From NCBI RefSeq assembly GCF_000210915.2, contig NC_016620.1, positions 3,286,001 to 3,350,000 of the forward strand: 64,000 bases of DNA, read 5' to 3'. The translations under genes and the position numbers were made by a program. This document shows positions 46,379 to 55,756 of this stretch, piece by piece (the stretch's first letter is position 1; every line of letters starts with the position of its first letter). The stretch comes from Halobacteriovorax marinus SJ (lineage in GTDB: Bacteria; Bdellovibrionota; Bacteriovoracia; Bacteriovoracales; Bacteriovoracaceae). The notes below the pieces were generated by a model. The model saw only the letters and a list, made by a program, of their open reading frames with translations. It was not told where the DNA came from and searched no databases.

Positions 46379-49120
46379 TTATTGATTATTATAATAATCA
46401 TCTTCTTCAAGAAACTGAGTATTATTGTCGGACTTTAACTTCTCAACATCTTCAACAACCTTAGAACCAGGCTCTGTCCCCTCTACAAAGGTCTCTAGAA
46501 AGTTACCCTGTCCAGATCCACCTGCTAATTTTCCAGTCTGCTTATCAATTAAAACGTTCACGACACCAAGAGGTGCTTGATAGTCGTACTCACCTTTTTT
46601 CTTGATTCCAGCGCGCATAAACTCTTTCCAAATTGGCAGTGCTGACTTCGCTCCCGTCTCTCCCCAACCAAGGGTCTTATTATTGTCAAAACCAGTCCAA
46701 ACACCAGTTACAATATTAGATGCAAAACCTAGAAACCAAGCATCAACATAGTTATTTGTTGTTCCTGTTTTTCCACCGATGAAAGCACTCACATCTTTCA
46801 CTCTTCGTCCTGTCCCGTTTTGAACAACACCCCTAAGAAGGTTTGTCATAATATAAGCAAGCCTAGGATCATAAACCTGATCTCCACCAAGAGCGAGATG
46901 ATATGGATTTACTTCTACTTTATCCTCTTCGCTTTCAGCTTCAGTTCCTAGTGTATTATTCTCTAGAATTTCCTTTGCTTCTTCCTCTTTGACCTCTGCT
47001 TGCTCTTCAGTAACCTTTTCTTCATTGTGCTCACTGATTTCATAATTCTTTCCGTATCTATCAACCACAGAGATAATTGATTTTGGTCTTACGATTTTTC
47101 CGCCATTTGGAAAAATTGCGTATGTGGCTACAATATCCATAAGAGTCACACCAAATGAACCAAGTGCTAGAGAGAGATCCTGATCGAGCTTGGCCTTAAA
47201 ACCAATTCTCTTTGTAAATTCAGTAATCTTCTCTACCCCAATATCTGAGGCGAGACGAATCGTTGGAATATTTCTTGATGTCTCTAAAGAGTTTCTAAAA
47301 GTCATTGGCCCCTTAAACTTTCCATCATAATTTCTTGGCTTCCAATTCAGAGATGAATCCACCCCACCAAGGGCCTCAGGTGAATCCATTAAAGTACTTG
47401 CTGGAGTAAATCCATTCTCTAGTCCAGCAGCAAAAAGAATTGGCTTAAAAGATGAACCCGGTTGGCGATGAGATTGAATCGCTCTATCAAATTGAGATTT
47501 TTCAAAATCAGCTCCACCTACAAGAGCAATTAACTCACCGGTCTTAGGGTCAAGTGAAACAAGAGCGCCCTCTGCCTCAGGTTCTTGATCTAGTAAGAAA
47601 TGAATATACTTCTCATTCTTAACGAGATCATAGTCTCTCGACTTTTTAAAATTGGCCTGATCTCCCCTCCAAATATGTCTCTCAATTCCAGTAGACTTAC
47701 TTACGATAGAAACTTGTATAACATCACCAGCTTTTAAAATTGTTGAAGGCCTTGTGACATATGGATAGTATTGTCGCTCTTCAGATATATTTCTTTCATG
47801 TGCCCATCTAAAGCCTTCATAGGGAATAAACCCATTAAGGCCAGCAAATGACACATAAACAATCCTCGATCTATTATCAACTCTCCTAACGACAGCTTCA
47901 TACATCTTATCATCAGAGAGCATATCTAGAATTGGATCTTCTTTAATATTTCCTGGGTAGTATCTCTTGCTTCTCAACTTCTCAAAGAAACCAAGAGTGT
48001 GCTTCTCTCTTTTCTCTGTTATTTCTTCACTTATTTCGGATTCATATAATCTTGAAAGATCATCTTTCAATGTGAAGTAAGTAGACTTCTCTTCATGTAA
48101 ATCTTTTCTCTGCTTAAGTAAGAGCTCTTTAACTTTCTCTTCTGTTTCAATATTGCGAAGAGGTCCTTTAAATCCTTGCCTCTTATCTATTTCCTTTACA
48201 CCTTTATAAACTTCCTTCTCTGCAACTTGCTGTAGTTCAAAGTCAATTGTAGTAACAACTTTAAATCCGTCAGTTAGAAATTTATCATTACCTACTTCTT
48301 CAACAATTCTCTGCCTAACCCAATCAGTTAGATAGCCGGCCTTAAACTCTCCACCTTTTTTAATTCTAAACTTTATCTTCTCGGCAAGAGCCTCGTTATA
48401 CTCTATCTCTGTAATTTTTCCTGTGGCATACATTCTTCCCAAAACATAACCCTGTCTCTTTTTTGCATATTGAGGATTTATATAAGGAGAATATCTTCCA
48501 GGGGCCACAAGCAGTCCTGCAACAATAGCACTCTCTGCAATGGATGCTTCTGTCAGCTCCTTTCCAAAGTACCCTTTAAAAGCGGCCTTAACTCCATAGT
48601 ATCCACCACCAAGATAGACTTGATTTAAATAGAGAAATAAAATCTCTTCTTTAGTGAATTTCTCTTCAATTCTCTGTGCTAAGAGAAAGTCTTTTATCTT
48701 TCTGCTAATCGATCTTTCACGACTCAAGAGTAATGACTTTGCAACCTGTTGAGTAATTGTTGATCCACCCTGAACAACTTTCCCAGCTCTTAAATTGGCA
48801 ATAAAGGCCCTCATTACACCAAGGTAATCAACTCCTTTATGCTCGTAGAAATTATCATCTTCTGCTGAGAGAAAGGCGTTGATAACTCTCTTTGGAATCT
48901 CGTCCATCTTTGCAATATAGCGAGTCTCTTTTCCAATTTCAGTAAGTACTGTTCCATCTCTTGCCATAATCTGACTTGGTATTGGCGGATTATAATCTGC
49001 CAATGTTGAGATCTTTGGTAAACCAAAAGAAAAATAAGCAATAACGAGAGCTACGACCAATGCCCCCAAAAGACCAGATCCTACTATAAAGATGGATAGC
49101 CTTATTAATATCTTTTTCAT
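46379..49120 (-). CDS. mrcA: Bifunctional class A penicillin-binding protein (PBP1A type)
   Basis: This enzyme polymerises glycan strands and cross-links peptidoglycan. The 913-residue product has a cytoplasmic tail and TM segment (10-32) and a GT51 domain (about 60-230) with catalytic Glu87 in SAEDDNFYEH and GGSTITQQ. An OB-like insert follows, then a transpeptidase domain with SxxK in PGSSFKP, SRN in TSRNIPT and KTGTT. It has an acidic insert near residues 690-725. It is 6 nt after a patatin-like lipoprotein gene, suggesting functional coupling. Confidence 0.95.
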   Translation of the reverse strand: MKKILIRLSIFIVGSGLLGALVVALVIAYFSFGLPKISTLADYNPPIPSQIMARDGTVLTEIGKETRYIAKMDEIPKRVINAFLSAEDDNFYEHKGVDYLGVMRAFIANLRAGKVVQGGSTITQQVAKSLLLSRERSISRKIKDFLLAQRIEEKFTKEEILFLYLNQVYLGGGYYGVKAAFKGYFGKELTEASIAESAIVAGLLVAPGRYSPYINPQYAKKRQGYVLGRMYATGKITEIEYNEALAEKIKFRIKKGGEFKAGYLTDWVRQRIVEEVGNDKFLTDGFKVVTTIDFELQQVAEKEVYKGVKEIDKRQGFKGPLRNIETEEKVKELLLKQRKDLHEEKSTYFTLKDDLSRLYESEISEEITEKREKHTLGFFEKLRSKRYYPGNIKEDPILDMLSDDKMYEAVVRRVDNRSRIVYVSFAGLNGFIPYEGFRWAHERNISEERQYYPYVTRPSTILKAGDVIQVSIVSKSTGIERHIWRGDQANFKKSRDYDLVKNEKYIHFLLDQEPEAEGALVSLDPKTGELIALVGGADFEKSQFDRAIQSHRQPGSSFKPILFAAGLENGFTPASTLMDSPEALGGVDSSLNWKPRNYDGKFKGPMTFRNSLETSRNIPTIRLASDIGVEKITEFTKRIGFKAKLDQDLSLALGSFGVTLMDIVATYAIFPNGGKIVRPKSIISVVDRYGKNYEISEHNEEKVTEEQAEVKEEEAKEILENNTLGTEAESEEDKVEVNPYHLALGGDQVYDPRLAYIMTNLLRGVVQNGTGRRVKDVSAFIGGKTGTTNNYVDAWFLGFASNIVTGVWTGFDNNKTLGWGETGAKSALPIWKEFMRAGIKKKGEYDYQAPLGVVNVLIDKQTGKLAGGSGQGNFLETFVEGTEPGSKVVEDVEKLKSDNNTQFLEEDDYYNNQ

Positions 49121-49126
49121 TAAATA

Positions 49127-50071
49127 TTATTCCTTCTTAAAAAACTCTCTTAGTTTTTTAACTATATCTTCATTCTTGTTATATGTTGTTTGCTGTAACT
49201 CTTGTAAATCTACAATTCTATCTAGTTCACTATTATTTCGTTTTAAATTAAACCAAGTGATTCCTTTAGATTCTATCGCCGACTGCTGATTTACACTTCC
49301 AATAAGTTTACCATAAAGACCGATGAGGTAATGGTTCGTTTTATAGAAGTTTAAACTATTGCCAAGAATATTTAGTACGGCCACTTCATCAACACCTTTG
49401 AGTGTTAAGTCACCTATTGAGAGACTGCCCTCAATCATTGGAGATTGATACTGATCACTAGAAGTATTATCAATTTCTAAATTTACAACTAAGACATTAT
49501 AGAGACTTCCTCTCGTGAGATAGCGCACTTTTCGAAGCTTCTTATCATAGATAGGTAAGATCAAAGCCTTCTTTAGGCCCTCAAGTCTATCTTCTCCAAA
49601 CTCGTCTTTAAGAAACTTATAAACGACTTCTCTCCACTCTGAGGAGTAGTACTCAAGCCCCTTTATTTTATCCAGTAGAGAAAAGAACTTCCACTCAATA
49701 TGATCAGTAGAAAACCCCTTGGCCAAGAATGATGCCATCACAGCTCCAAAGCCAGCTCCTGAGTAAACAGCTGGTTCAACTTTATATTTTTGGAGGTTAT
49801 CCACGAACTTGAGATAAGTTATAGAGTTCATCGCGCCTGGGTAGAGAAAGAGAGCCTTCACTTTTTTAGATTGATTATTTACGTAATCAGACTCTTCACC
49901 AAGAACTGGACCATAGCTTTGCGTAGTTGTTTTATTTTCAATAAGAGGTATTTCCTTTTCTTCAACTCTCTCAACATCAACACCCTCATAGACCGAGGAG
50001 TAACGATACTCCTTCGTTGATGAGCAAGAAACAACTAATATTAAGAAAAGAAAACTTAGAACAAACTTCAT
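49127..50071 (-). CDS. Lipoprotein with a degenerate patatin-like domain
   Basis: The 314-residue product has a lipoprotein signal with Cys16 (LILVVSCSS). From about residue 72 it looks like a patatin/alpha-beta core: KALFLYPGAMNSITYLKFVDNL, then AVYSGAGFGAVMASFLAKG. In active patatins the second stretch is G-x-S-x-G; here position 107 is Gly, so the nucleophile appears lost. A later IEGS could stand for the D-G-x dyad. It is therefore probably a non-catalytic relative. It overlaps xseB by 4 nt and precedes PBP1A by 6 nt. The fold assignment is tentative. Confidence 0.6.
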   Translation of the reverse strand: MKFVLSFLFLILVVSCSSTKEYRYSSVYEGVDVERVEEKEIPLIENKTTTQSYGPVLGEESDYVNNQSKKVKALFLYPGAMNSITYLKFVDNLQKYKVEPAVYSGAGFGAVMASFLAKGFSTDHIEWKFFSLLDKIKGLEYYSSEWREVVYKFLKDEFGEDRLEGLKKALILPIYDKKLRKVRYLTRGSLYNVLVVNLEIDNTSSDQYQSPMIEGSLSIGDLTLKGVDEVAVLNILGNSLNFYKTNHYLIGLYGKLIGSVNQQSAIESKGITWFNLKRNNSELDRIVDLQELQQTTYNKNEDIVKKLREFFKKE

Positions 50072-50283
50072 TCTTCTAAAGCAACCTCTTTTAAGGAGTC
50101 CGAGAGTTTTGTTATTTTCTTCTCGGCCTTAGTAAGTTCATCCTTACAAAACTTATATAATTTAGTTCCCTCTTCAAACTTCTTAAGACTTTCGTCTAAT
50201 GAAAGATCTCCATCTTCTAGACCTTGAACGAGCTTTTCCAATTCATTTAATGACTCTTCAAAACTTTGCTTACCCTTACTCAT
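50068..50283 (-). CDS. xseB: Exodeoxyribonuclease VII small subunit
   Basis: XseB binds XseA to form the exonuclease that trims single-stranded DNA in repair. The 71-residue product matches the family: FEESLNELEKLVQGLEDGDLSLDESLKKFEEGTKL. xseA is not adjacent. It starts the transcript xseB-patatin-like-PBP1A-TonB-like and overlaps the second gene by 4 nt. Confidence 0.93.
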   Translation of the reverse strand: MSKGKQSFEESLNELEKLVQGLEDGDLSLDESLKKFEEGTKLYKFCKDELTKAEKKITKLSDSLKEVALEE

Positions 50284-50456
50284 GTAAAACCATCCGCTAT
50301 TAATTTGACACCACAGGCCACTCGGCGAGGCAAAATGTCACCAGTTATGGTGAAAATATTTCCACTATTTATAAGAAATATACTATCAGAAAGCTCTCAA
50401 AACATAAAATTTCAAAGACTTACTTATTAAGGATATTTTTGCCCATGTAGAGGTTT

Positions 50457-50472
50457 TGGCACTGAGGTTGCT
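50457..50472 (+). promoter_or_regulatory. Sigma-54 (-24/-12) promoter of the flagellar flgF operon
   Basis: TGGCAC-N5-TTGCT with GG-N10-GC spacing is a perfect RpoN match. The expected start near 50484 gives a leader of about 55 nt to the TTG start of flgF. RpoN control of rod, ring and hook genes is well known in polar flagellates. Confidence 0.88.
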
Positions 50473-50538
50473 ATAGTTAGGAGTAGATATCTTGAGGATG
50501 CCATGAGGGCACCCCTAAATAAATCTAGGAGAGATGAC

Positions 50539-51372
50539 TTGAAAGAATTATGGGTCCCACTTTCAGGCGCAATTGCTCAACAGAGAAAAGTAGAAACAAT
50601 CGCTAATAATGTGGCGAATGCTAACACTCCTGGTTTCAAAAAAGATCAAATCGTATTCAAAGAGTACCTTACACAATTCGAAAAAGGCTATGAACAAGAC
50701 TTGGACCTTCCTCACAAAGAGTGGAAGCCTGAGGATTTCTATAGAAGTTATGGAGCAGAGCACGCAAAGGTGAAAGTTGATGGGTCATTCACTGACTTTC
50801 AACAGGGACAAACGACTCCAACAGGAAATCCTCTAGATGTTGCTCTTAAAGGTAAGGGCTTTATTGAGGTTCTTACTCCAAACGGCGTCCGCTATACAAG
50901 AAAGGGAAATCTCTCTATCAATCCTGCCGGACTCCTCGTTACAGATGGTGGTAACCCTGTACTTTCGAAAATCGACCCTGCTCTTCTACTGGCCGGAGAA
51001 AATCTCCCAAGTCCACAGGAGAGAACAATTCAACTTCCGCAAAATAGTGGAAGGCTAGCAATTAATTTTCAAGGTGAGCTCTCAAATAGCAATGGAAAAA
51101 TCTCGGATCTCTCTATTGTAGAATTCAACGATATACACGCTCTTAAGAAAGAAGGGAATTCATTCTACATTAATGAGAAATTTGAAAATATCAGCACTGC
51201 TGAAAATAAAACTGCTGTTTATCAAGGATTTATTGAACAATCCAACGTCAATGCAATCCAAGAAATGTCAGAACTAATTAAGGCCAATAGAAACTTTGAA
51301 AGTATTCAAAGAGTTATAAAAACATATGACACCATTAGTGGAAAAGGTGTTAACGAAATTGCTAAATTTTAA
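50539..51372 (+). CDS. flgF: Flagellar basal-body rod protein FlgF
   Basis: FlgF is a proximal rod subunit exported by the flagellar type III apparatus. The 277-residue product from the TTG at 50539 begins LKELWVPLSGAIAQQRKVETIANNVANANTPGFKKD, the usual rod-protein N-terminus. The TTG has AGGAGA upstream. An ATG 36 nt earlier would put the ribosome-binding site inside the gene and was rejected. The C-terminal helix with NAIQEMSELIKANRNFE is also typical. It is the first gene of the flgF-fliW operon. Confidence 0.92.
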   Translation: MKELWVPLSGAIAQQRKVETIANNVANANTPGFKKDQIVFKEYLTQFEKGYEQDLDLPHKEWKPEDFYRSYGAEHAKVKVDGSFTDFQQGQTTPTGNPLDVALKGKGFIEVLTPNGVRYTRKGNLSINPAGLLVTDGGNPVLSKIDPALLLAGENLPSPQERTIQLPQNSGRLAINFQGELSNSNGKISDLSIVEFNDIHALKKEGNSFYINEKFENISTAENKTAVYQGFIEQSNVNAIQEMSELIKANRNFESIQRVIKTYDTISGKGVNEIAKF

Positions 51373-51380
51373 GGATTAAA

Positions 51381-52232
51381 ATGTACAACGTAATGAAGAC
51401 CATTGTTATTTCACTCTTTTTACTTCAAGTCACAAAGTCTTTCGGGATGCTAAGAGCACTTAATACTGCAGCAACTGGAATGGCAGCACAGGAAATGAAT
51501 GTATCTACGATTTCCAACAATATTGCCAACGTGAATACGACTGGCTACAAGAAGCAAAGAACAGAGATTCAAGATCTCTCCTACCAAACAATTCAAGAGG
51601 CAGGTTCAAGATCTAGCGCAGACACTATGAATAATGTCGGTGTTCAGATTGGATCTGGTGCGAAAGTTTCTGGAGTTAGAAAAGAGTTCACACAAGGCTC
51701 TCAACAAATTACAAATAATCCTTACGATCTTATGATTAGCGGTGAAGGATTCTTTGGAATCATGATGCCAAATAATGAAGTGCGATACACGAGAGACGGA
51801 TCTTTTAGTGTCGATGCATCTGGGACACTCGTAAACAAGCAGGGATATAGAGTCTTCCCATCTTTCGTTTTTCCTCCGGGGACAAAGAGTGTTCATATCG
51901 CTCATGATGGAACAGTTGAAGCTTACCTTTCAAATCAAATTGAGCCGACAATTCTTGGACAAATTCCAGTTTTCACTTTCATCAATCCGGTTGGACTTAA
52001 ATCAACAGGAATGAACCTTTATACAATTACCAGATCAAGTGGTCAGGCCATTCAAAATATTGCAGGCAATGCGAATGCGGGAACGATTGCTCAAGGAGCA
52101 CTAGAGTCTTCAAACGTTAGTATTATGAATGAAATGACTTCATTAATTAAAGCGCAAAGAGCTTATGAGATGAACTCAAAAGTTATGGGTGTAGCAGATC
52201 AGATGTTACAGACTGTAAATAATATTAGGTAG
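51381..52232 (+). CDS. flgG: Flagellar distal rod protein FlgG
   Basis: FlgG makes the distal rod crossing the periplasm. The body starts at Met23 (MLRALNTAATGMAAQEMNVSTISNNIANVNTTGYKK), and the C-terminus has SNVSIMNEMTSLIKAQRAYEMNSK. The only clear ribosome-binding site (AAGGA) precedes the ATG at 51381, which adds MYNVMKTIVISLFLLQVTKSFG. This 22-residue hydrophobic segment looks like a Sec signal and is not expected for a type III substrate. Initiation at 51447 (Met23) without a good ribosome-binding site is the alternative. Confidence 0.93.
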   Translation: MYNVMKTIVISLFLLQVTKSFGMLRALNTAATGMAAQEMNVSTISNNIANVNTTGYKKQRTEIQDLSYQTIQEAGSRSSADTMNNVGVQIGSGAKVSGVRKEFTQGSQQITNNPYDLMISGEGFFGIMMPNNEVRYTRDGSFSVDASGTLVNKQGYRVFPSFVFPPGTKSVHIAHDGTVEAYLSNQIEPTILGQIPVFTFINPVGLKSTGMNLYTITRSSGQAIQNIAGNANAGTIAQGALESSNVSIMNEMTSLIKAQRAYEMNSKVMGVADQMLQTVNNIR

Positions 52233-52235
52233 TAA

Positions 52236-53129
52236 ATGACAAAGTACTTAACACTCTTTCTATTTCTTATCTCTTTTTCGGCATGGTCTAATCCATGCCA
52301 AATTGATATTCACCCAAAGAACTATTTGCTCTCTAATAGCACAACACTTCTATCAAAGAGCTTAATAAAAAAGTCTACTTGCTCCAAAGCAACAGAGACT
52401 GAATTTATTCGCTTCCTTATAGACACCAAAGGAAACACTTCTGGAAAGCAAATCTCTAGAGTCTTTAGCTCACTTGTAAACGAGAAAGTGACTATAAAGC
52501 CAGATAGAATCTCTGTTTACAAGTTAGAGGACTATCTTACTGAGAGACTTTCATTTTCAAAGAGCTGGTTCATTAGAGAGATCAAGACTCCTTCTAAGCT
52601 ATCGGCCATCACACTTGATAGTAGTGAGAACCTAAGTATTGATTGCCCAAATTGTAACTATCCAGGCAATAAGTCGATTCGTGTAATCGTCAGTAATTCA
52701 ATGAGTGGTGCAAATAAGTATCATATGCTCAATGCTAAGTTACAAATTAAAACAAGAGCACTTGTACCAAAAGGGATTATCAAAATTGATAACCAACCAC
52801 TTTCAAAACAAATGTTCAGAGAAGAAGAGGTCTATACAGATAACCCATCATCTCTGTTTACAAATATAAATACACTTAATTTCTATAAAGTTAATAAATC
52901 CATAGATGATCGTGCTGTTCTCATTAATGACCTCGTTCCCGTTTCACTTGTTAAGGCCGGGATTCCAACTAAAGTCATTTTGGATAATGGAATTATCTCT
53001 CTTAAAAGTGTTGCGACTCCACTAAGAAGCGCTCGTTTTGGAGAGACTGTCCAACTACGGTCATCAAAAGGAAATAAAATTATTGTCGGTAAAGTTATCG
53101 ACTACAACAAGGTATCCGTAGAGTTATGA
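52236..53129 (+). CDS. flgA: Flagellar P-ring assembly chaperone FlgA
   Basis: FlgA is a periplasmic chaperone for FlgI. The 297-residue product has a signal peptide (1-18) and a C-terminal SAF/beta-clip region (about 225-297) with INDLVPVSLVKAGIPTKVILDNGIISL and LRSARFGETVQLRSSKGNKIIVGKV. The N-terminal half is weakly conserved. It overlaps flgH by 4 nt. Confidence 0.88.
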   Translation: MTKYLTLFLFLISFSAWSNPCQIDIHPKNYLLSNSTTLLSKSLIKKSTCSKATETEFIRFLIDTKGNTSGKQISRVFSSLVNEKVTIKPDRISVYKLEDYLTERLSFSKSWFIREIKTPSKLSAITLDSSENLSIDCPNCNYPGNKSIRVIVSNSMSGANKYHMLNAKLQIKTRALVPKGIIKIDNQPLSKQMFREEEVYTDNPSSLFTNINTLNFYKVNKSIDDRAVLINDLVPVSLVKAGIPTKVILDNGIISLKSVATPLRSARFGETVQLRSSKGNKIIVGKVIDYNKVSVEL

Positions 53130-53884
53130 AGCTAGCAAAGATTACACTTTTAATTTCAACAGCATTTCTATTTTCATGTAGTAACTACATTAATAAAATG
53201 TATGCTGACCTAGATCGTCAAGATGGTATTGTTCAACAAGCACCAATTAATAATCGCTTTGATCGCTACAAAAATCCTCCGACGACCTATAGAAGACAGT
53301 CAGATGCTGGACGTGTTGCGACTGCTGCTCAGGGACAGCCTTATTACAATAGAAATAATCCACCTCAAGTAAGAAGGACGTATAGACCTCAGCAAAGTGT
53401 TAGAAAGAGGTATAAAGCCGATGATCTTCTCGACAACTCTACAAATAACTCAAGCCTTTGGGCAGGGAAAGGTAGCAATCGCCACCTCTTCACTGTTTTA
53501 AAGGAAAAGAGAAATGGAGACATCGTCCTAATCAACGTACAGAAAACTCTAAAAAACGATATCACTCTTGAGCTTAAAAGGGCATTTCCAGATATTCCTA
53601 AGCCAGCAGACAAAGAAAAGAAGGATGAAGAGAATAAAGAAGAGGCAGTGGCAGACAATGCAAATGAGCAGAGTGCTAATAAAATTTATGACCGCGTCTC
53701 AAGTGTCATTGTTGAAGAAGTTAATGAAGACCACCTTCTCTTAAGAGGTCAAAAGAGTGTTCTCTTCAAGCAAAGAAAGAGACTTGTTGAAGTTCAAGCT
53801 CTTATTTCAAGAAGAGATATTACAGATGAAGATACTATAAACTCAGACAACATACTTGAATCAAGTGTGCATATTTTAAGGTAA
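53126..53884 (+). CDS. flgH: Flagellar L-ring protein FlgH
   Basis: FlgH is the outer-membrane lipoprotein ring around the rod. The 252-residue product has a lipoprotein signal with Cys18 (LFSCSN). NNSSLWAGKGSNRHLFTVLKEKRNGDIVLINVQ is the family's S-L-W...L-F...G-D-x-V pattern. Compared with standard FlgH it carries an Arg/Pro/Gln-rich N-terminal region (about 35-95) and a Lys/Glu-rich insert (about 155-180). It lies 3 nt before flgI. Confidence 0.85.
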   Translation: MKLAKITLLISTAFLFSCSNYINKMYADLDRQDGIVQQAPINNRFDRYKNPPTTYRRQSDAGRVATAAQGQPYYNRNNPPQVRRTYRPQQSVRKRYKADDLLDNSTNNSSLWAGKGSNRHLFTVLKEKRNGDIVLINVQKTLKNDITLELKRAFPDIPKPADKEKKDEENKEEAVADNANEQSANKIYDRVSSVIVEEVNEDHLLLRGQKSVLFKQRKRLVEVQALISRRDITDEDTINSDNILESSVHILR

Positions 53885-53887
53885 TTT

Positions 53888-54889
53888 ATGAAAAAGATTT
53901 TCTTTTTATTTACTCTCATGCTCTCTCTCACATCACTTGGAGAAACTCGTCTTAAGGACTTGATCACAGTGAAAGGTGTAAGAGATAATCCTATTATTGG
54001 ATATGGTCTCGTTATTGGTCTTAATGGAACCGGTGATGGAGGCGGAGAAGTTACAAATAAGTCACTAAAGAGAATGTTTCAAAAACTTGGACTCAATCCT
54101 CAAAATGAAGTGACGTCTAAGAATGTGGCCGCTGTTATTGTAACGGCGAAGCTACCTCCATTTGCAAGACAGGGTCAAAAGATAGATATCACAGTCTCTT
54201 CTATTGGTGATGCTTCATCTCTTGCTGGAGGAACTCTCATGGTAACACCACTCAAAGGTGGCGATGGAGTTGTTTATGCTGTGGCCTCTGGCCCACTATC
54301 CATTGGTGGTCTTGAAAAAGGTAAGAAGTTTGCTACGACTGGAACAATTCCAAATGGTGCTATTGTAGAAAATGAGATCAAAATCGACTTCGATAAGAAG
54401 AAGTCTCTTCGTTTCGCCTTACGAAACCCTGATTTTACGACAGCTGCAAGAATAGAGAAAACTATCAATCAAGAACTTGGTGGTAAATACGCCATTGCAA
54501 AAGATGCTACGACTGTTGATCTTATTATTCCATTTCACTATCAAAGAGAGGTCGTACACTTAGTAGCAATTGTTGAAAACTTCAAAGTCATCTCTGACTC
54601 AATTACAAAAATTGTGATCAATGAGAGAACAGGGACAATTGTTGCAGGTGGAGATGTTCAACTTTCTTCTGTGGCCATTAGTCATGGAGATTTAACAATA
54701 GAAGTTAAAGGAAATGAGGCCGCAAACTCGGACAAGCCAAATTCCCTCTACTTTGTTGACAAAAAGAGTACACTAAATGACCTAGTAAAAAGCTTAAATG
54801 CTTTTGGTGCAACACCTGAAGATTTGATATCGATATTTAAAGCACTTAAAAGTAATGGCGCATTAGTAGGTGATGTAGAATTTATATAA
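53888..54889 (+). CDS. flgI: Flagellar P-ring protein FlgI
   Basis: FlgI forms the periplasmic ring in the peptidoglycan layer. The 333-residue product has a signal peptide (1-18). The strongly conserved start of the mature protein follows: RLKDLITVKGVRDNPIIGYGLVIGLNGTGDG. VNERTGTIVAGGDVQLSSVAISHGDLTI appears late in the chain. Length is typical (about 340-365). Confidence 0.97.
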   Translation: MKKIFFLFTLMLSLTSLGETRLKDLITVKGVRDNPIIGYGLVIGLNGTGDGGGEVTNKSLKRMFQKLGLNPQNEVTSKNVAAVIVTAKLPPFARQGQKIDITVSSIGDASSLAGGTLMVTPLKGGDGVVYAVASGPLSIGGLEKGKKFATTGTIPNGAIVENEIKIDFDKKKSLRFALRNPDFTTAARIEKTINQELGGKYAIAKDATTVDLIIPFHYQREVVHLVAIVENFKVISDSITKIVINERTGTIVAGGDVQLSSVAISHGDLTIEVKGNEAANSDKPNSLYFVDKKSTLNDLVKSLNAFGATPEDLISIFKALKSNGALVGDVEFI

Positions 54890-54934
54890 GCTGGATTATT
54901 ATCCTAAAAAATGCTACAATGTAGCTATTGAAGC

Positions 54935-54955
54935 GGTGATAAAGGAATTATCACC
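54935..54955 (+). other. Hairpin in the flgI-flgJ spacer
   Basis: GGTGATAA / TTATCACC form a perfect 8-bp stem with a 5-nt loop in the 89-nt spacer, 23 nt before flgJ. It has no U-tract. A TACAAT hexamer lies upstream (54915-54920), so an internal promoter is possible. Confidence 0.4.
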
Positions 54956-54978
54956 CCAAGAACAAGGTCAGGAAGACT

Positions 54979-55437
54979 ATGTCAAAAATCAACAATTCAA
55001 TTCCTGTAAATCAACCAGTTTCCAGCAAAACTGAAAATAAGAAGTATATTCCAAAGCCGTACTTAGATGCAGCGAGAGGAATGGAAAAACAATTTATCAA
55101 ATTAATGATTGATGAAATGAAGAAGACTGCTGGAGCAGAGCAAACATCAACTGGTATGGACTATTACATGGATCTCCAGAACGAAGAGAGATCTAAAGCA
55201 ATGGTTAATAGAAACCAAGTTGGTTTACAAGATTTAATTCTAGACAGAATCTACCCTGAGAATAAGCGTAACCCTTATGCTTACAATGCTTATTTACAAC
55301 AAACTAATCAAATGAATAGACCAAAAGTTGAGATGCAAAATGCTCACGTTACAAAACGAGATGAAGTAGAACTTTATCAAGTTAATAAGAAAAATATAGG
55401 TTCGAATGGACTAGGCCAGGAGGCGCATCGTGAATAA
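54979..55437 (+). CDS. flgJ: Rod-binding FlgJ-type protein (no hydrolase domain)
   Basis: The 152-residue product contains only the N-terminal rod-scaffold domain: LDAARGMEKQFIKLMIDEMKKTAG (about 30-55), then MDYYMDLQNEERSKAMV. The C-terminal peptidoglycan hydrolase domain of enteric FlgJ is missing, as in many other phyla, where a separate muramidase does that work. It overlaps flgM by 8 nt. Confidence 0.87.
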   Translation: MSKINNSIPVNQPVSSKTENKKYIPKPYLDAARGMEKQFIKLMIDEMKKTAGAEQTSTGMDYYMDLQNEERSKAMVNRNQVGLQDLILDRIYPENKRNPYAYNAYLQQTNQMNRPKVEMQNAHVTKRDEVELYQVNKKNIGSNGLGQEAHRE

Positions 55438-55753
55438 TATTGATTCTACAAGATCCAAGTTTTTTCCTAACACAAGAACAGATGTTACAGGAACAAACGC
55501 AGCGAAGATCAAAGCGCTTCAAAGAAATGATTCTGGCAGGTTTAACGAACTCAAAGAAATGGAAAAAAGAGATAGCAGTGTCTCAATTCCTGAAGCAGTA
55601 AAAGACTTTTCTAGAATCAGAAAGGCCGTTGATGCTGCACCTGAAACAGATAATTCAGAGAAGATTGCAAGACTTAGAGATCAAATTCAAAACGGAACTT
55701 ATAAGATGGACTTTGAAGCTATCGCCGACAAGATCCTTAAAGAAGAAATATAA
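55430..55753 (+). CDS. flgM: Anti-sigma-28 factor FlgM
   Basis: FlgM holds sigma-28 (FliA) inactive until it is exported through the finished hook. The 107-residue product starts at GTG with AGGAGG upstream. Its C-terminal half has the family helices, ending KIARLRDQIQNGTYKMDFEAIADKILKEEI. The N-terminal half is Ser/Asn-rich and probably disordered. It overlaps flgJ and lies 3 nt before flgN. Confidence 0.88.
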   Translation: MNNIDSTRSKFFPNTRTDVTGTNAAKIKALQRNDSGRFNELKEMEKRDSSVSIPEAVKDFSRIRKAVDAAPETDNSEKIARLRDQIQNGTYKMDFEAIADKILKEEI

Positions 55754-55756
55754 GAT

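Noticed and set aside
50503-50538. ATG start for flgF at 50503
   Set aside because: It adds 12 residues unlike rod proteins and would place AGGAGA inside the gene. The TTG at 50539 has correct spacing and gives the conserved N-terminus.
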